Assembly (NCBI RefSeq): GCF_015477805.1
Contig: NZ_JADLQL010000001.1
Coordinates: 1,488,001 to 1,552,000, forward strand
Length of the DNA stretch: 64,000 bases
Reading direction: 5' to 3'
Source: Nocardia flavorosea
GTDB taxonomy: Bacteria; Actinomycetota; Actinomycetes; Mycobacteriales; Mycobacteriaceae
The notes beneath the pieces were generated by a model that was not told where the DNA came from, made no database searches, and saw only the letters and a program-made list of their open reading frames with translations. Numbering within the stretch: position 1 is the first letter of the stretch; each line of letters starts with the position of its first letter. This document shows, one piece after another, positions 44,206 through 52,904 of the stretch. The translations under genes and the position numbers were made by a program.

Positions 44206-45576
44206 GTGGTAGCCACGAATACCCGTCAGACAGCCGAATCGGCCGACGCCGAGGCCACGGAAGTTCCCGCGGCACGCCCGGCGCGCAAGGCCGTGGCCAA
44301 GAAGGCTCCGGCCAAGAAGGCCGCCGCCAAGAAGGCCCCCGCGAAGAAGACCGCTGCAAAGAAAGGCGCGGCAAAGAAAGCCCCTGCGAAGAAGGCCGGT
44401 AGCGCGGGCGCTCCGGGCCCGGGCGGGGAACAGCCGGACGACGATTCGCTGGATGTGGCCGACCTGGGAGACCTCGAGGTCTCCGAGGACGATCTCACCG
44501 ACGAGGGCGACGATCTGGTGGCCGAGGTCGCCGAGGAGGAACCCGAGGCCGAGACCGCCGAGCCCACCGCGGCCGATAAGGCCTCCGGTGATTTCGTCTG
44601 GGACGAGGAAGAATCCGAGGCGCTGCGCCAGGCCCGCAAGGATGCCGAACTCACCGCATCCGCGGATTCGGTCCGCGCCTATCTCAAGCAGATCGGTAAG
44701 GTCGCGCTGCTCAATGCCGAGGAGGAGGTCGAACTCGCCAAGCGGATCGAGGCCGGTCTCTACGCGGCCGAGAAGATGCGTGAGTTCACCGAGGCCGGGG
44801 AGAAGCCGCCGGTCGCGATCCGCCGCGATTACAACTGGATCATCCGCGACGGCAACCGCGCCAAGAATCACCTGCTCGAGGCGAACCTCCGCCTGGTGGT
44901 ATCGCTGGCCAAGCGCTACACCGGCCGCGGAATGGCGTTCCTGGACCTGATCCAGGAGGGCAACCTGGGCCTGATCCGCGCGGTGGAGAAGTTCGACTAC
45001 ACCAAGGGCTACAAGTTCTCCACGTATGCCACCTGGTGGATCCGGCAGGCCATCACCCGCGCCATGGCCGATCAGGCCCGCACCATCCGTATCCCGGTGC
45101 ATATGGTCGAGGTCATCAACAAGCTGGGCCGTATTCAGCGCGAGCTGCTCCAGGACCTGGGTCGCGAACCCACCCCGGAGGAACTGGCCAAGGAAATGGA
45201 TATCACCCCGGAGAAGGTGCTGGAGATCCAGCAGTACGCCCGGGAACCCATCTCGCTGGATCAGACCATCGGCGACGAAGGCGACAGCCAGCTCGGTGAT
45301 TTCATCGAAGACTCCGAGGCCGTGGTCGCGGTGGACGCGGTGAGCTTCACTCTGCTGCAGGATCAGCTGCAGTCGGTGCTGGAAACCCTGTCCGAACGTG
45401 AGGCGGGTGTGGTGCGGCTGCGCTTCGGCCTCACCGACGGCCAGCCGCGGACGCTCGACGAGATCGGCCAGGTTTACGGGGTCACCCGGGAACGTATCCG
45501 GCAGATCGAATCCAAGACCATGAGCAAGTTGCGGCATCCCAGCCGTTCGCAGGTCCTGCGCGATTACCTCGACTGA
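44206..45576 (+). CDS. sigA: Principal RNA polymerase sigma factor SigA
   Basis: 456 residues. The N-terminal 60 or so residues are Lys/Ala/Pro repeats ([17 protein letters not shown]), histone-H1-like, then an acidic stretch. Regions 1.2 to 4.2 are complete: [38 protein letters not shown] (2.2), [17 protein letters not shown] (2.3-2.4) and [20 protein letters not shown] (4.2). GTG start with GAAAGGG five bases upstream. The region-1 tail is shorter than in M. tuberculosis SigA (528 residues). It is followed by a strong terminator. Confidence 0.98.
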   Translation: MVATNTRQTAESADAEATEVPAARPARKAVAKKAPAKKAAAKKAPAKKTAAKKGAAKKAPAKKAGSAGAPGPGGEQPDDDSLDVADLGDLEVSEDDLTDEGDDLVAEVAEEEPEAETAEPTAADKASGDFVWDEEESEALRQARKDAELTASADSVRAYLKQIGKVALLNAEEEVELAKRIEAGLYAAEKMREFTEAGEKPPVAIRRDYNWIIRDGNRAKNHLLEANLRLVVSLAKRYTGRGMAFLDLIQEGNLGLIRAVEKFDYTKGYKFSTYATWWIRQAITRAMADQARTIRIPVHMVEVINKLGRIQRELLQDLGREPTPEELAKEMDITPEKVLEIQQYAREPISLDQTIGDEGDSQLGDFIEDSEAVVAVDAVSFTLLQDQLQSVLETLSEREAGVVRLRFGLTDGQPRTLDEIGQVYGVTRERIRQIESKTMSKLRHPSRSQVLRDYLD

Positions 45577-45598
45577 GATACACCGGGCAGCTGCTCCC

Positions 45599-45658
45599 CG
45601 CCACGGCCCCTGAACACGTCGGAACCGCCGGTTCCCGCGATGCTCAGGGGCCGTGGCG
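45599..45658. terminator. Terminator between sigA and eutC
   Basis: CGCCACGGCCCCTGA pairs perfectly with TCAGGGGCCGTGGCG. Between the 15-base arms lies a second hairpin, GGAACC-GCC-GGTTCC. It should stop transcription from both convergent genes. Confidence 0.85.
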
Positions 45659-45672
45659 TATCGGTGCCCGGA

Positions 45673-46482
45673 TCATCCGCCGTCTTCGACGGCCGTCGCG
45701 GGCCCCGGGAGTGCCGGTTCCCGGGACATATCCTTCAGCTCGACACCCGAGCGACCGAGCCGGTGCGCGCCCGCGACCAGGCCCGCCGTCACCTGAGCGG
45801 CTCGCCGGTAATCCAGTCCTGCCGGCGGATGGATATTGGATACGCAGTTACGGTCGGCGTCGGTGACGCCCGGACGTGGCCGGTGGGTGAGATAGATACC
45901 GAGACTGTCCGCGGCCGATAGGCCGGGACGCTCCCCGATCAGGACCAGCACGGTCGATACCCCCAGTGCGGCACCGATATGGTCGCCGAGCGCGACCCGG
46001 GCCTGGGTGGCGACCACGGGCGCGGCGATCGTACAGCGCGGCCGCAGCAGGGCCACGAGTTCCCCGAGCAGCGGCGGGCCGTGTTCGGTGAGCGCTCGCG
46101 CGGAAAGACCATCGGCGAGCACCACGCCGACGGACGGTCCGGCCCCGGACGGGACCGGATCGAGCGGGATCGGTCCCGTGGCCGGTAGCCGGCCGAGATC
46201 GGGACGGCGCAGGTATTCGGCCCGGTCCCGCGCCCGGCTCCGGATATGGACCGGTTCGCCGAGTCCGAGGGCCGCGACCCGCACCGAGAAGGCGGCCACA
46301 TCCAGCGCGGTATGGACCGCGTCCCGGGCGTGGGCATGCGCCGCGGCGAATTCGAGCACCCGCCGGGTCGGCAATGCGTCACCGGCCCGGCCCAGTCCGA
46401 TCCGCGCCTGGGTCAGCGCACGTAATCCGGTCCAGAACGTTCGGCCGGAATCGTCAGCCAGATCCCCGCTACCGATCCCCAT
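45673..46482 (-). CDS. eutC: Ethanolamine ammonia-lyase small subunit
   Basis: 269 residues. With EutB it forms the adenosylcobalamin-dependent lyase that converts ethanolamine to acetaldehyde and ammonia. The family landmarks are the N-terminal FWTGLRALTQARIGLGRAGDALPTR-type helix, VGVVLADGLSARAL, ALGVSTVLVLIGERPGLSAAD and RNCVSNIHPPAGLDYRRAA. The start ATG 46482 (MGIGSGDL) was chosen because the frame upstream runs into the 20-bp repeat array. EutB and EutC genes are normally adjacent or overlapping; here 409 bases separate them. No microcompartment, reactivase or permease genes are in the window. Confidence 0.92.
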   Translation of the reverse strand: MGIGSGDLADDSGRTFWTGLRALTQARIGLGRAGDALPTRRVLEFAAAHAHARDAVHTALDVAAFSVRVAALGLGEPVHIRSRARDRAEYLRRPDLGRLPATGPIPLDPVPSGAGPSVGVVLADGLSARALTEHGPPLLGELVALLRPRCTIAAPVVATQARVALGDHIGAALGVSTVLVLIGERPGLSAADSLGIYLTHRPRPGVTDADRNCVSNIHPPAGLDYRRAAQVTAGLVAGAHRLGRSGVELKDMSREPALPGPATAVEDGG

Positions 46483-46563
46483 GATCACCACACCCTTTGT
46501 CCGCCGGAATCCATCATCCCTCCGAACCGTCTTCCCACGCTGTGTTGTACAGATACCGACAGC

Positions 46564-46783
46564 GTCATCCCGGCACCAGCAGCCCTGCCCCGGCACCAGC
46601 AGCGTCATCCCGACATCAGCAGCGTCATCCCGACATCAGCAGCGCTGTCCCGACACCAGCAGCCTCGTCCCGACACCAGCAGCCTCGTCCCGACACCAGC
46701 CGCCTCGTCCCGACACCAGCCGCCTCGTCCCGGCACCAGCAGCGCTGTCCCGGCACCAGCAGCCTCGTCACAGCATCAGTTGT
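46564..46783. repeat. 20-bp tandem repeat array between eutB and eutC
   Basis: Eleven head-to-tail copies of a 20-base unit, consensus CTCGTCCCGACACCAGCAGC on the plus strand, with substitutions mostly in the first three bases and at two inner positions; the last copy is degraded. A twelfth very degenerate copy may precede it at 46544. There are no spacers, so it is not CRISPR, and 20 is not a multiple of three, so it is not a coding repeat. It would be transcribed in the eutB-eutC message if that is one unit. Confidence 0.95.
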
Positions 46784-46891
46784 GTCGTACCCGCCCCGGC
46801 GGGGAACATGGCGCACGGGCGGGCATACCGGTACCGCTGCGGGAACCGGCCGGCACCGTAGCGGTACCGTGTTCAGTTCCGGCTGCAGCGC

Positions 46892-48304
46892 CTACAACAG
46901 GGCTCGCAACGGCGAGGCGGACGGCGGTATCGCCCGCACCCGGCCGGTATCGTCCAGCATCCCCAGCCGGTCCAGCCAGGCCGCGAATTCGGGGGCGGGC
47001 CGCAGACCGAGCAGCCGGCGAGCGTAGAGCGCATCGTGGAAACTCAGGCTCTGATAGCCGAGCATCACATCGTCGGCACCGGGCACCGCGATGACGAAGG
47101 CACACCCCGCGGCCCCCAGCAACGTGAGCAGGGTGTCCATATCGTCCTGGTCGGCTTCGGCGTGGTTGGTGTAGCAGACGTCCACCCCCATCGGCAGGCC
47201 CAGCAGTTTGCCGCAGAAATGATCCTCGAGTCCTGCACGGATGATCTGTTTGCCGTCGTAGAGGTACTCCGGCCCGATGAACCCGACCACGGTGTTCACC
47301 AGTAGCGGCCGCAGCTCCCGCGCCACCGCGTAGGCCCGCGCTTCCAGCGTCTGCTGGTCCACCGGTTTCCCGCCCGTACCCAGATGCGCGCCCGCCGACA
47401 ACGCCGAGCCCTGACCGGTTTCGAAATACATCACATTGTCGCCGACGGTACCGCGGCGCAGGGACCGCCCGGCGTCCTCGGCCTCCCGTAGCAGCGCCAG
47501 ATCCACTCCGAACGCCGCGTTCGCGGCCTGCGTCCCGGCCACCGACTGGAACACCAGGTCCACCGGCGCACCCGCGGCGATCAGATCGATGGTGGTGGTG
47601 ACATGGGCCAGAACGCAGGATTGAGCCGGGATATCGAACCGGGTGCGGATATCGTCGAGCAGGGCCAGCAGATCGGCCGCGGCCCGCGGGGAATCGGTGG
47701 CGGGATTGATCCCGATCACGGCGTCGCCGCAGCCCAGCAGCAGCCCATCCAGCACGGCCGCCGCGATACCGCGCGGATCGTCGGTCGGATGATTCGGCTG
47801 CAAACGAGTAGCGAGCGTAGCGGGTAGCCCGATGGTGGTCCGGAATCCCGACTGCACCCGGGCCGCCCGCGCCACCGCGATGAGGTCCTGATTCCGCATG
47901 ATCTTGGCGACCGCCGCGACCATCTCCGGCGTGAGACCGGGCGCCAGATCGCGCAGCGTCCCGGCCGGGTCCGGGAAACCTTCGCCGGCCGCGACACTCA
48001 GCAGGCGATCGCGCAGCTCCCCCACGGTGCAGGAGGCGATGGGCGCGAACGCGAACCGGTCGTGGGTATCCACGATCAGCCTGGTCACCTCATCGGCCTC
48101 GTAGGGCACCACGGGCTGTTCCAGGAAATCGGTCAACGGTAGATCGGCCAGCACCCACTGTGCCGCGGCCCGCTCGGCATCCGTGGCCGCGGCACATCCG
48201 GCCAGCTCGTCACCGCTGCGACGCGCAGTGGCCTTGGCCAGTACCTCCACCAAACCGTCGAATCGATAACCCGTACCGCCCAACTGCTGGTTGTAGACAG
48301 TCAT
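46892..48304 (-). CDS. eutB: Ethanolamine ammonia-lyase large subunit
   Basis: 470 residues, a TIM-barrel catalytic subunit. The family start TGYRFDGLVEVLAKATARRS is complete, as are ADLPLTDFLEQPVVPYEADE, VGDNVMYFETGQGSALSA, LVNTVVGFIGPEYLYDGKQI with the substrate Glu region, and GVDVCYTNHAEADQDDMDTL. It provides ammonia and acetaldehyde from membrane-derived ethanolamine. The start ATG (MTVYNQQLGG) agrees with the family. Upstream lies a large palindrome shared with the divergent two-component operon. Confidence 0.95.
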   Translation of the reverse strand: MTVYNQQLGGTGYRFDGLVEVLAKATARRSGDELAGCAAATDAERAAAQWVLADLPLTDFLEQPVVPYEADEVTRLIVDTHDRFAFAPIASCTVGELRDRLLSVAAGEGFPDPAGTLRDLAPGLTPEMVAAVAKIMRNQDLIAVARAARVQSGFRTTIGLPATLATRLQPNHPTDDPRGIAAAVLDGLLLGCGDAVIGINPATDSPRAAADLLALLDDIRTRFDIPAQSCVLAHVTTTIDLIAAGAPVDLVFQSVAGTQAANAAFGVDLALLREAEDAGRSLRRGTVGDNVMYFETGQGSALSAGAHLGTGGKPVDQQTLEARAYAVARELRPLLVNTVVGFIGPEYLYDGKQIIRAGLEDHFCGKLLGLPMGVDVCYTNHAEADQDDMDTLLTLLGAAGCAFVIAVPGADDVMLGYQSLSFHDALYARRLLGLRPAPEFAAWLDRLGMLDDTGRVRAIPPSASPLRALL

Positions 48305-48773
48305 CCGCGGTCCCGTCCGTCCGGGCCGATGCGATCGGCCCGGTACGGCCGCGAACGCATACGGCCGAAGTACGCCGTGACCGTGAACGATACCGGCAGT
48401 TCCGGCAGCGCACCGGCTGTGCGGGTTCGGCGCCGGACCGCGGCCGACGGACTCGGTAGCCGGTGTGCGACCCCCGGCATGGCCGGTTGAAGTCGACCAC
48501 CCGGCCCGGACATCGCGACCGACTGCCGAACGCGCGGTTCGGATGGCCTCCTCCGGCGCGCAAGGAGTCGCCGGAGGAGGCCATCCGGCACGCACGAGTG
48601 GCCGGCCTCGAGGGATGGCTCGGCCGCGCGCGCAGATCGGTCGGGACAGGCGAGTTTCCTCGACCGCCGCGGCGGTCGGCCACGTGCCGCGCGATGCGGG
48701 GGCGTGTTCGGTACGACGGCGGATCGTTATTTCGATGGACTCCCCGCGGGCAGCCGTGTGCTGAGATTGAGGG
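48305..48773. other. Divergent intergenic region between eutB and the two-component genes
   Basis: About 470 bases without a supported gene. Its only clear structure is the 18-base-arm palindrome at 48541-48586. Promoters of eutB and of the kinase gene should lie on either side of it. Confidence 0.45.
48541..48586. repeat. Perfect inverted repeat, 18-bp arms
   Basis: GGATGGCCTCCTCCGGCG is followed after ten bases (CGCAAGGAGT) by its exact reverse complement. It lacks a T-tract and lies in a divergent promoter region, about 190 bases from the kinase gene and 240 from eutB, so a terminator role is less obvious than an extragenic palindrome, attenuator or regulatory RNA element. Confidence 0.9.
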
Positions 48774-49994
48774 ATGCAACGGTGGTCGGCGTTATCGGCG
48801 ACAGGCAAGGACGTCGTCATCGCGGTCGTATGGTTCGCGGTCGGTTCCCTGCTGTATCTGGCCGGCTTCCACATGTTGTTCATCTCGTCCGACGGCCCGT
48901 CCACACCGCTGGCGCCGCGCTTCGCGCTCCTGGCGATGGTGTGCGCCGTGCTGCTGGTGCGGCGGCGGGCGCCGATCACCGCCATGGTGGTGGGTCTGGT
49001 GCCGCTGGCCTTCGATCTGATGCTCGGGCCGACGCTGCCGGTGTGGCTGGTCTACTCCGATCTGATCTATGCGGCGGTTGTCTACGGCACCCGTCGCCAG
49101 ATGCAGGGGGCGGTGGTGGCGTGGCTGACGCTGTCGGCGACCGCCGCGGGCGTGGTACTGGCAATGACCGAGAACTGGCGCTTGATGGTGCTGGCGCTGA
49201 TCATCGCGGCGGCTTTCGTCGGCACCTCGCTGTGGTGGGGTCTGACGGTCCGCGCGCATATGGAGACCGCAGCGGCCGAACGAGCCCGGCGGCGGGCATT
49301 GACCCAGGTGGCGGAACTGGACCGCCGGGCGGCGGTGGCCGACGAACGCAAAGCCATGGCCCGCGATTTACACGATGTGATCGCCGGCCATCTGTCGGCG
49401 ATCGCCCTGCAATCCGAAGCGGCGTTGGCGGGATTGAACGGGAACAGCACGGACTCGCGGCTGACCGGCATTCTGACTGCCATCCGTTCCAACAGCGTCG
49501 AGGGCCTACAGGAGATGCGGACCATGATCGGCCTGCTGCGCCGTGACGACGATGCGGCCGAAACCACCGCGCCGGGCCGGCTGGCCCAATTGACCGGCCT
49601 GGTCGCGGTGGCCCGGCAGGCAGGCATGCGAGTGCGGGTGCGCCAGGACACCGACGGGTATCCGGTGGCAGGCGCAGTCGATCAGGCGGCGTACCGGATC
49701 ATCCAGGAGGCTGTCACCAACGCGATGAAACACGCACCCGGGCAGGAGGTCGATATCGAAGTGCACGCCGAGACCGAGACACTCGTTCTGACTGTGCGTA
49801 ATCCCCTCCCCGCCCGAGACGCGGCGCCGCACGTTCCCGCTGATACCGCAGAGCCGCGCGGCCTGACGAATATGCGCGAACGGACCGCGGCGCTGGGCGG
49901 CACCTTCCGGTCCGGCCCGGAATCCGGGTACTGGCGGGTGCAGGCACGACTGCCGCTCGCCGCGGCCCCGCAGCCTGTGGGGGAACCGCTGTGA
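48774..49994 (+). CDS. Sensor histidine kinase, NarL-partner type (HisKA_3)
   Basis: 406 residues. Five to six membrane helices fill residues 10-160. A coiled linker leads to the HisKA_3 motif [20 protein letters not shown] (His about 199), and a compact HATPase domain follows with [19 protein letters not shown] and [15 protein letters not shown]. The architecture is that of DesK/LiaS-like kinases that sense membrane or envelope conditions. It overlaps the response regulator start by four bases (GTGA), so the two are co-translated. The signal is unknown. Confidence 0.92.
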   Translation: MQRWSALSATGKDVVIAVVWFAVGSLLYLAGFHMLFISSDGPSTPLAPRFALLAMVCAVLLVRRRAPITAMVVGLVPLAFDLMLGPTLPVWLVYSDLIYAAVVYGTRRQMQGAVVAWLTLSATAAGVVLAMTENWRLMVLALIIAAAFVGTSLWWGLTVRAHMETAAAERARRRALTQVAELDRRAAVADERKAMARDLHDVIAGHLSAIALQSEAALAGLNGNSTDSRLTGILTAIRSNSVEGLQEMRTMIGLLRRDDDAAETTAPGRLAQLTGLVAVARQAGMRVRVRQDTDGYPVAGAVDQAAYRIIQEAVTNAMKHAPGQEVDIEVHAETETLVLTVRNPLPARDAAPHVPADTAEPRGLTNMRERTAALGGTFRSGPESGYWRVQARLPLAAAPQPVGEPL

Positions 49995-50665
49995 CGATCC
50001 GGGTGCTCATCGCCGACGATCACGCCGCGATCCGGGCCGGACTACGCATGATCCTGGACACGGCCGGCGATATCGAAGTAGTGGGCGAGGCGGCCGACGG
50101 TGCGGTGGCCCTCACTCAGGCCCGCGCACTGCGGCCCGATGTGGTGCTGATGGATGTACGGATGCCCGGTGTGGACGGGATCACCGCGACCGCCCGGATC
50201 ACCGGCGACGACCTGGCTCGGGTCCTGGTGCTGACCACCTTCGATCTCGACGAATACGTGTTCCGCAGCCTCCGTGCGGGGGCGGGCGGTTTCGTCCTGA
50301 AATCCGCGTCGGGGCCGGCATTGATCGATGCGGTCCGGGCCGTCGCCGCCGGGGACGGTGTGCTCGCCCCGGAGGTGACCCGCACGGTGATCCGGGCCTT
50401 CGCGAACGGGAGTTCCGCCTCGCGGCCGCAACCTCCGGCCGGTCTGGCCGAGCTGACCGGCCGGGAACGCGAGGTCCTGGACTGCCTGGGCGCGGGGCTG
50501 TCCAACGCACAGATCGCCGCCCGGCTGTTCATCGGCGAGACAACGGTGAAAACCCATGTGTCCCGCGTGCTGACCAAGCTGGGCTTCCGGTCCCGGGTGC
50601 AGGCCGCGATACTGGCCCGGGAACTGGCTTCGGAGCCGGAGAACGATTCGCAAGCCTGGCTGTGA
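49991..50665 (+). CDS. Response regulator, NarL/FixJ (LuxR-type HTH) family
   Basis: 224 residues. The receiver domain has [12 protein letters not shown] (acidic pocket), [13 protein letters not shown] with the phospho-acceptor Asp at about 54, VLTTFD and GFVLKSA (conserved Thr and Lys). The C-terminal LuxR HTH is [20 protein letters not shown], then [18 protein letters not shown]. It is the cognate partner of the kinase encoded just upstream. The regulon cannot be read from the sequence; the neighbouring eutB is a candidate by position only. Confidence 0.95.
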   Translation: MTIRVLIADDHAAIRAGLRMILDTAGDIEVVGEAADGAVALTQARALRPDVVLMDVRMPGVDGITATARITGDDLARVLVLTTFDLDEYVFRSLRAGAGGFVLKSASGPALIDAVRAVAAGDGVLAPEVTRTVIRAFANGSSASRPQPPAGLAELTGREREVLDCLGAGLSNAQIAARLFIGETTVKTHVSRVLTKLGFRSRVQAAILARELASEPENDSQAWL

Positions 50666-50732
50666 CACGGTGCGGCCGAGGGTGTCGGATCCGTTCCCGC
50701 CGTGTCCGGACCAGCCGCGTATCGGGAGCCGG

Positions 50733-51092
50733 TCAGCCGGTCAGGGGCGGATAGCTCCCGTCCGGGCCGGGCCGATAAGGTTCCACGCCGATCACGGCCG
50801 AAACCGGAAGCGGGCCGTACAGGTGCGGGAAGCGCAGCGCGGGATCGTCGCCGGGAACGCCCGGCTCCCAGCGCACCGGGGCGTCCAGCCGCGTGGGGTC
50901 GAGCCGGAGCAGCACCATATCGGATCGGCCCGCGAAAAGCCGGTTCGCCGGCAGGTGCACCTGGTGCGGGGCGGACAGGTGCACGAAGCCCTCGGTGACC
51001 AGTGAGGGCGGCCGATGAGCGCCGATTTGCCGCGCGGTGGCCCACTCACCGGGAGAACAGAGGTGAACAAGGGTGTGAGTGTCACAGGGCAC
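50733..51092 (-). CDS. DUF952 family protein
   Basis: 119 residues. The family signature is complete: an N-terminal LVHLCSPGEWATA, then LVTEGFVHLSAPHQVHLPAN, and a late FPHLYGPLPVSAVIGVEPY. DUF952 proteins are small, monomeric and related to the ADP-ribosyltransferase-like fold; their function is unknown. GTG 51092 was chosen because GGAGG lies six bases upstream. It is convergent with the response regulator. Confidence 0.9.
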   Translation of the reverse strand: MPCDTHTLVHLCSPGEWATARQIGAHRPPSLVTEGFVHLSAPHQVHLPANRLFAGRSDMVLLRLDPTRLDAPVRWEPGVPGDDPALRFPHLYGPLPVSAVIGVEPYRPGPDGSYPPLTG

Positions 51093-51361
51093 GGGTAACC
51101 TCCGATACACAACTCGACAGTCGTACGGGACAGCGGGACACCGGTATTCCACGCCCGGCCGCGGTGTTCGCCACAGGCGGAAACCGCTGGTCGTGTTAGG
51201 GAAAACACAGTGGTTCCCATGGGGGAACAAACCCGAAGTCCCGAACGTCTGACAGAGTAGTCATACCACTGCTGGGAAGTAGCGGAAGCGAGCCCGCGGA
51301 GTGACCACGGGCCTCACACCAGGTGAACGGTCTTTGTGCCGGAAGCCAGGACGGAGGAGTC

Positions 51362-51556
51362 ATGCCAGGAACCCTGACTAGCACCCCACTGACCGCGGTC
51401 GATCGCTGCGATCGCTGCGGGGCGGCGGCCCGTGTGCGTGCCGTTCTGCCCGCAGGTGGCGAGTTGCTCTTCTGCCAGCATCACGCGAACGAACATATGG
51501 AACGACTGCGTGAGCTGGACGCCGTGATCGACACGGAGTCCGCTCCCGCCCTCTGA
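51362..51556 (+). CDS. Small zinc-ribbon protein (DUF7455-like)
   Basis: 64 residues. CDRCGAAARV and LLFCQHHANEH provide C-x2-C and C-x2-H for one zinc, the pattern of small actinobacterial DUF7455 proteins often found near sigma factor genes. The ATG follows GGAGGAG by four bases. No enzymatic motif; probably a structural or nucleic-acid-binding protein. Confidence 0.85.
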   Translation: MPGTLTSTPLTAVDRCDRCGAAARVRAVLPAGGELLFCQHHANEHMERLRELDAVIDTESAPAL

Positions 51557-51604
51557 CCCGTCTGCGCGTCCGACACAACAGCATCGAACAACAGAACACC
51601 GCTC

Positions 51605-51642
51605 AGATGTGGCGGGCGACCGGTCGGTCGCCCGCCACATCT
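51605..51642. terminator. Bidirectional terminator between DUF7455 and TetR genes
   Basis: AGATGTGGCGGGCGACC pairs perfectly over 17 bases with GGTCGCCCGCCACATCT around a four-base loop GGTC. It lies between convergent genes and reaches into the TetR stop codon. Confidence 0.85.
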
Positions 51643-52451
51643 CATCCGGGCAGGATCGCGTCGATCAACCGCGCGAGCCCGTATTCGAAATCGCCGGCCG
51701 GATCGCCCGGCGCCTGATACAGCTCGCCGACCGCGGCGCCCACCCGCGTGGACAGCGGGTATTCGGCAGCGGACATGACCTCGGTCAGCAGGGGCCCGTA
51801 GGTCTCCCACCAGTCGGCGTCGGATTGTTCGCGGACACTGCGAGCCGCGGCGAGTGCGGTGCGCGCGTTACCGGTCGCGAACTGGGTGAGAACCGAAATC
51901 ACCCGATCCATCTCGGGATCGCCGAGACCGATACCGTCGACGGCCGCGAGCTGTTGCTCATAGCGGCGCACCCGGCCCGGCCCGAGCACCATCCGCCACG
52001 ACGGCACCTCGAACAGCCACGGATGCGCCAGGAACTCGTCGCGGATCTGCCGGGCGACGGCGGCCAGCCGGTCCCGGACCGGTATATCGGTGGGCAGCGG
52101 CGCCTCGGCAGCGGCCACCGCGTCGACCATCAGTACCGTGAGCGCATCCTTGCTGGGCACATAGGTGTACAGGCTCATCGGCCGCAACCCCAGTTCCGCG
52201 GCGACGGCGCGGATGGAGACCTTGCCGTAGCCCTCCCGGTCGGCCAGCCCGATCGCGGCGGTGACGACATCATCGACGCTCACGGTCTGCCGCGGTCCGC
52301 GCCCGCCCGTCCGCGGCGGCAGGCTGTGCCGCCACAACAGTTCCAGCAGTGCCCGCGCCGGGTCGCCGGATCGGCTCGCGCTGCCTTCCGGACGCTCGGC
52401 CGGGGCTGCTCGGCGGTCGTGGTTCGCTGCGTCCCTCGCCGGTTCGCTCAT
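51642..52451 (-). CDS. TetR-family transcriptional regulator
   Basis: 269 residues. After a 70-residue hydrophilic extension, the HTH is TVSVDDVVTAAIGLADREGY, then VSIRAVAAELGLRPMSLYTY (about 95-140). The ligand domain resembles TetR_C (tetracycline-repressor-like), with WRMVLGPGRVRRYEQQLAAV. It probably represses its own or a neighbouring gene. The ATG at 52451 is followed upstream by three imperfect repeats that could carry operators. Confidence 0.9.
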   Translation of the reverse strand: MSEPARDAANHDRRAAPAERPEGSASRSGDPARALLELLWRHSLPPRTGGRGPRQTVSVDDVVTAAIGLADREGYGKVSIRAVAAELGLRPMSLYTYVPSKDALTVLMVDAVAAAEAPLPTDIPVRDRLAAVARQIRDEFLAHPWLFEVPSWRMVLGPGRVRRYEQQLAAVDGIGLGDPEMDRVISVLTQFATGNARTALAAARSVREQSDADWWETYGPLLTEVMSAAEYPLSTRVGAAVGELYQAPGDPAGDFEYGLARLIDAILPG

Positions 52452-52459
52452 GCTGCGTC

Positions 52460-52682
52460 CATGAGATTCGAGCAAAACTCCGCGTGATCCCGCTCCGCTA
52501 CCGTATCCGTACCCAGCTCGCTTACGCCGTGCCCGCGGCGCATGAGTGAGGGTCCCGCGTGGTGACACTCCGCCACCGCCCCCGAGCCCAGCCGGCTCAC
52601 GCCGCGCTCAACGGGCATGAGCGAGGGCATCCCGTCACGCGCGGCGACCGGCCCCGGGCCCGACTCGCTCAGGTCGGGCCCC
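52460..52682. repeat. Three imperfect 75-81-bp tandem units upstream of the TetR gene
   Basis: Units begin with CATGAG at 52460, 52541 and 52616 and share CATGAG[CT]GAGGG, a CG-rich centre and a distal [CG]T[CT]GCTCA/GGCTCACGCC-like part. On the minus strand they translate to related peptides (GVSELGTDTVAERDHA, GVSRLGSGAVAECHHA, LSESGPGPVAARDG), which shows the similarity well. They lie between the TetR and SNF2 genes in the divergent promoter region. Confidence 0.75.
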
Positions 52683-52904
52683 GATGCTGCGGTGGTTTCC
52701 GGAACTCGCCGCCGGTTGCGGGGGCCGCAGACCTGCCGGTACGCCGGCGCCGAGCGGGTACTCCGGACCGCACCTCCGGCGGCCGGCCGATGACAGTGGC
52801 CGTCCATCGATCTCCCTTCTCGGATCGGGCGCCGGCGCCCGGGAGCCACCCCGGAACAAAACCGGAACCGTGCGCGTTCGAGATATTACTCCGTACGCAA
52901 TACG

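Noticed and set aside
46564..46783. Repeat array as a CRISPR locus
   Set aside because: The 20-base units abut directly with no spacers and vary internally, and no cas gene is nearby.
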